Shown: piece after piece, positions 57,170-64,000 of the stretch | Position numbering within the stretch: position 1 is the first letter of the stretch | Layout: each line of letters starts with the position of its first letter | NCBI GenBank assembly: GCA_949317995.1 | Contig: OX439040.1 | Coordinates: 56,268,089 to 56,332,088, forward strand | Length of the DNA: 64,000 bases | Source: Acholoe squamosa | Taxonomy: Eukaryota; Annelida; Polychaeta; Phyllodocida; Polynoidae | Direction: 5' to 3' | The notes under the pieces: model-generated | What the model was told of the DNA's origin: nothing | Seen by the model: the letters and a program-made list of their open reading frames with translations, nothing else | Database searches by the model: none | Position numbers and translations under genes: made by a program

Positions 57170-57224
57170 TGCTCCCTTATAGAATTCATGCTTGCAAGTG
57201 TAGGGGTTTGAGCCTCCAGAGGCC

Positions 57225-57427
57225 AGCTCACTTGGTGGTCACTCCCCCTATGTATACCATACCGATCCAGAGGTAGGTGGAAGGTGGAAATGTCAGTGGG
57301 GCCGTGTTGGTGACAGGGTATGTCAGGCCAGGGGAAATACCTCAGAGGAAGAGCTTCCGCTTCGAAGTTAGAGGGTCCCAGGTTCGAGTCCCGGTTTCTC
57401 CAAGAGACGTTTTCGCCGACCTCTACA
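57225..57427 (+). repeat. Diverged solo LTR of the TRIM family
   Basis: The stretch runs from the ACCATACCGATCCAG region through GGTGGAAATGTCAG, the tRNA-like segment and CGCCGACCTCTACA. It matches the TRIM LTR read on the plus strand. The first part of the LTR is poorly conserved, and a short duplication (TGTCAG...TGTCAGG) interrupts it. No partner LTR or interior is nearby, so it is a solo LTR or a fragment. Confidence 0.75.
57331..57401 (+). other. tRNA-like sequence in the solo LTR
   Basis: 71 nt with acceptor GGGGAAA/TTTCTCC and a T arm CCAGG-TTCGAGT-CCCGG region. The D stem is damaged (CCTC against GAGC). The same CTTCGAAG lies at the anticodon loop, and an A follows the acceptor stem, as in the TRIM copies. 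Confidence 0.7.
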
Positions 57428-57479
57428 CAAATATAAACTACTGACTTATGGTGACTAAGTATTGATATTAAAAAAGATT

Positions 57480-57985
57480 AATAGCCTTTAATTCATTGAT
57501 GTATCATGCCTTAGCTTGCATGATGCACTCTATCTCAGAAACCATCAGGAATATGGAATCGGCATGGTGGAAAACCTTAAAATTGATATATTACACTTTG
57601 AAATCTGTTGATAAACAGCAGAGAAAAGTGTATTGATTCATTGGTGCATCATGCCCAGATTGGCATGATGCACTCTATCTCTGAATCGGAATATGGATCT
57701 AAAAGTTTGAAAAATTGAATCAGCATAGTGTAAAACCTTAAAATTGATATATTACACTTTGGAATCTGTTGATAAACAGCAGAGAAAAGTGTGTAGATTC
57801 ATTGGTGCATCATGCCCAGATTGGCATGATGCACTCTATCTCTGAATCCATCAGGAATATGGGTCTGAAAGTTTAAAAAATAGAATTGGCATACTGGAAA
57901 ATCTTAAAATTAATATATTACATGTTGAAACCCGTTGATAAACAGCAGAGAAAGAGCCATTGATTCATTTGTGCATCATGCCTTT
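57480..57985 (+). repeat. Tandem repeat, about 155 bp unit, with a 30 nt hairpin
   Basis: Three to four units contain TTGATTCATTGGTGCATCAT, GCACTCTATCTCTGAATCC, AAAATTGATATATTACACTT and TGTTGATAAACAGCAGAGAA. Further units lie at 58490-58550 and 59595-59925. Most units hold the hairpin GTGCATCATGCC-6 nt-GGCATGATGCAC. Confidence 0.88.
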
Positions 57986-57989
57986 ACCG

Positions 57990-58850
57990 ATATTCGTCAA
58001 ATTTGTCAGTATCTGTGCACTATTTTTCAGCACTTAGTCGATATAATTATGTTAGTAATTATTCAATGTTTGTCAGCAATTAGTCAATATATGTCAGTAC
58101 TTAGTCACCATATATCAGCAATTAGTCAATACATGTAAGTATTTACTCACAATTCGTCAGCAATTAGTCAATATATGTCAGTACTTTGTCACAATTAGTC
58201 AAAATGTGCCAGTAATTATGCACTATTTGTCAGCTCTTAGTCTATATATGTCAGTAATTACTCACTATTTGTCAGCACTTAGTCAATATGTATATGTCAG
58301 TGCTCACTCACTATTTGTCAGTGATTAGTCAAATATATGTCAGTACTTAGTCACTATTTTTTCAGCAATTAGTCAATTAATCAGCGATTAATCACTACTT
58401 GGCAGCAACCATTAGCAAAATGGGTCTGAAAGTTTAACAAATAGAATTGGCATAGTGGAAAATCTTGAAATTTATATATTACAATCTGTAGATAAACAGT
58501 AGAGAAATAGCCATTGATTCATTAGTGCATCATGCCTTGGCTGGAGTAGTCTAAATATGTCAGTAGCTATGAACAATTTGTCAGCAATTAGTCAATATAT
58601 GCTAGTACTTAGTCACTATGTGTCAGCAATTAGTTAAAATAGGTCAGTATTTACTTTCATTTGGTCACCAATAAGTCAATATATGTTAGTACTTTGTCAC
58701 TATTTGTCAGCAATTAGTCAAAATATGTCAGTAATTATGCACAATTTGTCAGCAATTAGTCAAAATATGTCAGTAATTATGCACTATTTGTCAGCAATTA
58801 GTCAAAATATGTCAGCACTTACTCACTTTTTGTCAGCAATTAGAATATGA
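57990..58850 (+). repeat. Degenerate tandem repeat of GTCAGCAATTAGTCAATATATGTCAGTA type
   Basis: Around twenty short units of 30-40 bp alternate TTAGTCA and TGTCAG words, split near 58400-58560 by a unit of the 155 bp family. The array is old, with many substitutions. Confidence 0.88.
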
Positions 58851-59094
58851 ATCATAATGATAAGATGGCACTGCAGCTATGCCGTGCTGCTTCATTGAAA
58901 ATGATTATCCAAATGAAAGATGCCACTACACCTCCTAATATAAAATCATAACATAATCTGACTGGCATTGCATTGTGCATTCTTAAAAAATCTTTTAATC
59001 TTTTAATCCTTTCCTATTGTCCAAAAGAAAGATGGCACTGCGGCTCTGTCACATTACTTCCTTGAAAATGATCATATAAAAATCATAACCTTTT

Positions 59095-59590
59095 GTCCCC
59101 TCGTATTGTTTTCCATGTGTGTCAGCCATCTTGGTTTTCGGAAACACAGGGGTCCAGGTCATATATGGTCAATTTTGATCTTAAAAAGTTATCATTTGGA
59201 TCTGAGTGACCTTTGGGACAACTCAACTACCTAATTTTATTGTTTTCCATGTGTGTCGGCCATATTGGTTTTAGGAAACACAGGGATCCAGGCCATATAT
59301 GGTCAATTTTGATCTTCAAAAGTTATCAGATGGATGTTAGTGACCATTGGGACACCTCAACTACCTAATTCTATTGTTTTCCGTGTGTGTCGGCCATCTT
59401 GGTTTTAGGAAACACAGGGATCCAGGCCATATATGGTCAATTTTGATCTTCAAAAGTTATCAGATGGATGTTAGTGACCATTGGGACACCTCAACTACCT
59501 AATTCTATTGTTTTCCGTGTGTGTCGGCCATCTTGGTTTTAGGAAACACAGGGATCCAGGTCATATATCGTCAAATTTGATCTTCAAAAG
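59095..59590 (+). repeat. Tandem repeat, about 135 bp unit, four copies
   Basis: Units begin ATTGTTTTCCGTGTGTGTCG, then GCCATCTTGGTTTTAGGAAA, and include GGTCAATTTTGATCTTCAAA. The last two full copies are nearly identical. Confidence 0.92.
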
Positions 59591-59594
59591 TTAT

Positions 59595-59925
59595 CAGATT
59601 GGCATGATGCACTCTATCTCTAAATCCATCAGGAATATGGATCTAAAAATTTTAAAAAAATGGAATCTGCATGGTTGAAAACCTTGAAATTGATATATTA
59701 CATGTCCAAATATTCCAATAAACTATAGAGTAATGGGCAATGATTCATTAATGCATCATCCTTTGCCTGGCATGATGCACTCTATCTCAGAAAGTATTGA
59801 TATATTACACTTTGAAATCTGTCAATAAACAGCTAAGAAGTAGGCATTGATTCATTGGTGCATCATGCCCTGATTGGCATGATGCAATCTATCTCTGAAT
59901 CCATCAGGAATATGGATTTGAAGTG
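59595..59925 (+). repeat. Further units of the 155 bp hairpin repeat
   Basis: GGCATGATGCACTCTATCTC and TTGATATATTACA words continue the family at 57480. A hairpin GTGCATCATGCCCTGATTGG, then CATGATGCA, is at 59859-59888. Confidence 0.85.
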
Positions 59926-59947
59926 TGAAAAATGGAATCAGCATGGT

Positions 59948-60163
59948 GGAAATAGTCAATTCTTGAGCATGGGTCATTCTGTGCTGTCTAGGCTTTAAGA
60001 ATAGTATAATGATTTTAGTGTTGCACTTTACTGGGTGTGGAAAAACTGTTCTAGGTTCAATGAGTCTCCAAGTTTGAGGGTACCTAGAGCAGATCGTTAG
60101 GTTACCTGAAGGTGCAATCTGATCATGAAAAAGGGACTCGCCCTGACTGATGCATCATATTGA
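59948..60163 (-). repeat. Right arm of the 4.7 kb inverted-repeat block
   Basis: Reverse complement of 55452-55652. TGTGCTGTCTAGGCTTTAAG and GTGCAATCTGATCATGAAAA are diagnostic. Confidence 0.82.
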
Positions 60164-60369
60164 CTAATTGCTGACAAATAGTAAATTTATTCGTCAATTG
60201 TCATTGTGCCATCTGCTACTACAGCAACTCAGTATGCAATAATTATTTGGTCATTGCCATGTACCAATGAATCCTAATCTTTCGTACTGAGTCCTTCACC
60301 AGTCTAATTTTTTCCTCATTATATTACAGTTATTTTGAAGACTCATTTTATCATTATATCTGTTTTTAA

Positions 60370-60610
60370 ATAAAATCCGTGATTACAGCTTTGCTGTACT
60401 CCATCAGAAAATCTCATTTAAGATCATGATATCTATTTCTGAAAAACAAATCTGTGATTACAGATTTGCTGTACTTCATCAGAAAATCTCATTTAAGATC
60501 ATAACTATTTCTGAAAAAAAAAAATCCATGATTACAGCTTTGCTGTACTCCATCAGAAAATCTCATTTAAGATCATGATATCTATTTCTAGAAAAATCCG
60601 TCATTACATC
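60370..60610 (+). repeat. Tandem repeat, about 75 bp unit, four copies
   Basis: Units contain ATCCGTGATTACAGCTTTGC, TGTACTCCATCAGAAAATCT and CATTTAAGATCATGATATCT. The last unit is degraded. Confidence 0.9.
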
Positions 60611-61507
60611 ATCACTTTACTCCATCAGAAATTTCTATTTCTGATATAATCATCCATCATAATACAAATATCAGAAAATTCACATTTAAAAATCATTACC
60701 TTTTACCCCTCGTATTCAAATGGAGGCTGGTATTTATAAGAATTAATGAATATAAGAATTTCCAAGAATAATGGCCATGAGATTATCATACAATCATGAA
60801 TATGTTGTTGGAAAAATTATAAGGCAAACCGTGTATTACAGACAGGGTTTTACAGTTGTATGTGGATTACGTTTTGGGTGAGTCATGAAACTATACGGCA
60901 CATGGCTATTGTATTATTGACCAATGGGAGGCATCCCTGGCATATACTGCGGAGTCGGGGGCTGAAGGTGTTAGTCATAGTGCCGTCGGGGTCTAATGGC
61001 GGCCCCCAGCTGATAATGGCTATGTGAGCTATACATGCATGCATGTGTCATTTCGTCCATCTACCCTCCTTCACCCCCACCCATCCCCAAATTTCACAAG
61101 AACCAATTACATTCAGTACCAGTATATACAGACTTAGCTGGTTTGATCATCAGCCAATGAAACAATCACAACTATTCACTGCGGCCGTCTTGGGGTGGGG
61201 GGGGCAGTTGGTACCCATTTGATAGGTGATCAGCTTCAGCAATGGCGGCGCCCATAGGACAATCCGCTACCTAGGTATACATCGAATACGTCCGGTAGGT
61301 TTAGCCCCGGTAACACAGGTTTGGCTAGACGTCGGCCCTGCCCCCATTCTGAGTCTATACAGGTTTAGGGCAGGGCCCCAAGAAGTAAAAGGACCTATCT
61401 CTGTTCACCTTTACTTAGAAGCAATTCTACAACACTATTGGCAACCTGATATTGAAATGCGGAGAAGGGAAGTGGGTGGGGAAGTAGGAAGTGGACCCTC
61501 CCAGTGT

Positions 61508-61548
61508 ATAGGATAGATGCCCGACGAAGGAGGGCATCTATCCTATAG
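61508..61548. other. Perfect hairpin
   Basis: TATAGGATAGATGCCC and GGGCATCTATCCTATA are separated by about nine bases, giving a 16 bp stem. No T run follows on the plus strand and no gene end is nearby. Confidence 0.7.
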
Positions 61549-61889
61549 GAACACTATATAAAAGTTTCTATCCGACTTTAGGGACTGGCCCAGGTGTCTA
61601 TAACATAGACATAAAAGTCCTCCTAATTAGACTATTCTACCATGGTCACCATACATTATAGACTATAGCTACATGTATACATGTGTCTCTACTTGGGTAC
61701 CCACATTTTGGAGGTTGTCGATTTGTCCGTCAATATTTATAAAGTTCCCACCCCCGTTGATTTTATAACTTTTTCTCCATTTTACCCATGTATAGGCAAC
61801 AAGACCAACATTGTAAGTTTTCTTGACTACACATCATAATTCTTGACAGCTTCCAATACTGTGCCTCTACATGGGTGCTCAAAAATTTT

Positions 61890-62030
61890 AGGACGTCACA
61901 CTGTCACTTTTTAGGAAGGATGGCACGTCACTCCGTCACTTTTTATGTATATGCCAATGTACTGGGAACTTTTGATAGTATCACCGTCCGTCACTTTTTA
62001 AAACCCCTGCATCACAGCGTCACTTTTTAC
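61890..62030 (+). repeat. Short direct repeats CGTCACTTTTTA
   Basis: Four (C/T)GTCACTTTTTA words follow CACTG, CTCC, CCGTC and CAG variants. CCCATGTATAGGCA also repeats near 61787 and 62030. Confidence 0.65.
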
Positions 62031-62799
62031 CCATGTATAGGCACAATACATGAAGAATAGAGTGCATATTTACATAATCAATTACATATTAACTGAAAGT
62101 AGCTTGTTTAAGTACCTTAGCAGATAAATACGCGTGTGGGACATTATAATTTAACAACCACCCAAGGGCGACCTCATCATCAGTCTTTATCTTCATAAAA
62201 AAAACGGGCCTTAAAACGGGACTTAATTGAGAGTAAACAGAGTCAAATCAGAACTTCAGAACTCCATGTTCTGCGGAGCTGTCTGCTTCCGACAAAGTTA
62301 AAATTGCTGACGTCATAGAAGCGCAGACGAATACTTATTTTATTTCGTGCCTCATCATTGTGAAATAAAGATGATTTGTCTTTTATAAAGCCTTTTGTTT
62401 CATTTGATACTATTAATAGCCTTCGTCCCTTGGAAATTATTTCCACGTTGCTGGTGAATTCGGCCCCTTTCTTGTCAAGATTTGGCCCCGCCTCTTAATA
62501 TTTTTATAGCCCTCCTTTCCCCTTTCATTCTAAAAAAAAGTGAGGTGGGATACAAGAGTCAATCGCCAAGTTGAGGGGAATTGTAAATATTTTTGGTCCT
62601 GCTTCAAATCCCAGATTTCCCACGTTATCTTAGGGAGGCCTTAGGCCCCTCCCGTTGAATAAATTGCAGGCCTACATATTATGGCTTGTTTGGCACCAGT
62701 TCTCCATGGGCTTGCACAAGGACTATTTTAGTGTTCCCAACTCTCAAAATGTAGACGTATAATGTTCCCTTTTTCGTGGAGATGATACAGAAATGGGCA

Positions 62800-62911
<112 letters not shown>

Positions 62912-63025
62912 ACAGAGCCTCTTAGAGGAGGCTCTCAAAAAAGTCAATGAACAACAGAGAGATAAACTACCCGAGCCAAAACCTAAAATAAAAATAAAGG
63001 AAATTTAAACTGAAGAGGAAGATAG

Positions 63026-63361
63026 AAGGAGAGAATCTTCCTCATTACAGCGTTCAGACCAAATTACAACAATCTACATGGCATCATAAAGATAAATTGG
63101 GACAATCTAGCCCAATCAAAGAGCACAAGTGCCATACAAAGAAGTAGACCTGTTGCAGGCTACAGAAGGCCCAAAATCCTAAGGGATATATTAGTTAGGG
63201 CAAGAACAAACTTTGACTCAACATCATGGGAAAAAGAAAAAGACAATCCAAAGACTTGCATAGAAACAAATGCCTGCAAAGATGCAGACTGTGACATCTG
63301 CCACAGATTCGATAGAAGCGGCAAAATAACCATAAACAAAGGTCCTAAGAAAGGAAACTAA
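63026..63361 (+). pseudogene. Penelope RT C-terminal region and Cys-rich linker
   Basis: A 111-codon frame after a TAG at 63023-63025 carries FLITAFRPNYNNLHGIIKIN, then W, followed by RRPKILRDILVRARTNF. This corresponds to the conserved region after the RT catalytic domain in Penelope elements. It then has TCIETNACKDADCDICHRF, a Cys cluster probably binding zinc, and ends in a TAA. A one-base shift leads to the next frame. Confidence 0.85.
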
Positions 63362-63368
63362 AAAGAAC

Positions 63369-63566
63369 ATGACCTGCAACAGCTCAAACGTAGTATACTG
63401 CATAGAATGCAAATGCTGTGGCAAAATATATATAGGTGAAACATACAGAAAGGTAGGAGTCAGAATCTCAGAACACCTCAAAAAGTCGTTGAATTCAAAC
63501 GGTATAAAAAAAGTGAAGTGGCTTACTACTTCAACAGACCGGGTCACAATAGGATGGATGATGTAA
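63369..63566 (+). pseudogene. Penelope GIY-YIG endonuclease, N-terminal part
   Basis: The frame from 63369 reads NVVYCIECKCCGKIYIGETY, then RKVGVRISEH. V-V-Y stands in place of GIY, followed by YIG, the catalytic Arg and the EH pair, as in Penelope endonucleases. The enzyme nicks target DNA to prime reverse transcription. The frame is wrong after about 63520. Confidence 0.87.
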
Positions 63567-63685
63567 AGATATTCATTCTAGACTACATATATGAACATCC
63601 TGAATCAAAAAGAGGTGAAAAATTGAGGAATGCAATAGAAGCATCATGGATCCAAGACTGTGCACAATTGTGCCTATGGGTATGA
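63521..63685 (+). pseudogene. Penelope GIY-YIG endonuclease, C-terminal part
   Basis: After a frameshift the plus strand reads YYFNRPGHNRMDDVKIFILD and, further on, RGEKLRNAIEASWIQ, ending in TGA at 63683-63685. The HFN.PGH and downstream R..E..WI motifs are typical of the C-terminal part of the Penelope endonuclease. Confidence 0.82.
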
Positions 63686-64000
63686 ATATCCTTGAGAGTC
63701 GCTATGGTTAAAGGTGAACTTAAGAGCCTCGTCATTTTTTTCCCACGCTTAACCAAAGCATAAAAACTGGTAGTAGATGGTATTGGTACTAACAACTTTG
63801 GTGAGAACCAAAAGAAGGGAGAATATCTCTGATCTAAGTATCATACACTTTTTAACCAAAAATAGCTACTCACTTTCATTGATCCAGTCCCTAAGCACTC
63901 ACTGAATGTGACACCCCCACAATATACAGAGTCAGTGTCACCCCTGAAAATTATAGGTCAACCTACAGTGAAAATCCTGACAGGCACACATACCAACAGG
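63686..64000. other. Sequence downstream of the Penelope-like element
   Basis: No coding frame. It may include the element's 3' untranslated region; the 3' border cannot be placed. Confidence 0.4.

Noticed and set aside
61226-61516. 96-codon plus-strand frame as a host gene
   Set aside because: No domain, no splice context and no neighbouring exons; composition fits chance.

Overview
This 64 kb window looks like transposon-rich, gene-poor DNA from an animal genome, probably a marine invertebrate. The case for an animal rests on a Ty3/Gypsy polyprotein, a LINE reverse-transcriptase tail of the kind common in animals, a Penelope-like GIY-YIG element, many TA- and TWA-flanked miniature inverted-repeat elements (MITEs), and long minisatellites. 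Frequent TACATGTA-type words and the repeat mix suggest, weakly, an amphioxus-like or other marine genome; that is inference. I found no convincing host protein-coding exon, rRNA or functional tRNA. Almost every long open frame belongs to a mobile element or is a by-product of a tandem repeat.

Layout. 1-7375 is a decayed Ty3/Gypsy retrotransposon on the minus strand: LTR and primer-binding site at 6999-7375 and 6984-6997, then gag, protease, RT, RNase H, integrase and a long C-terminal extension ending in C2H2 zinc fingers and running off the left edge. A 5'-truncated LINE sits in its protease region (about 4304-5205). 9050-13050 holds short repeats, an inverted-repeat MITE, the gag/LTR end of a second Gypsy element (10185-11762) and a 660 bp MITE. 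13900-17532 contains two minisatellites (about 48 bp and 56 bp units). 17671-23087 has MITEs, a pair of 320 bp inverted arms with a MITE nested at a TA site in one arm only, a short SINE-like element with a 15 bp target duplication, and a cluster of ATTGG motifs. 24308-26475 contains an element built from mirrored arrays of about 20 bp repeats, a TTA-flanked MITE and a 73 bp minisatellite. 27850-36395 has a nested palindrome and several further MITEs. 39461-40435 is a 44 bp minisatellite broken by a second copy of the SINE-like element.

The most unusual object is at 43962-44502: a complete miniature LTR retrotransposon (TRIM) with two 222 bp LTRs, a 97 bp interior and a TAAG target duplication. 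Each LTR contains a tRNA-like sequence, and the primer-binding site is complementary to the 3' end of that same tRNA-like sequence plus CCA. A diverged solo LTR of the family is at 57225-57427.

44524-64000 continues with microsatellites, MITEs, an 84 bp minisatellite, a 4.7 kb block bounded by about 200 bp inverted arms and filled with several tandem repeat families including a recurrent 30 nt hairpin, and at the right end a broken Penelope-like element (62911-63685). The intervening stretches are AT-rich with no recognisable genes.
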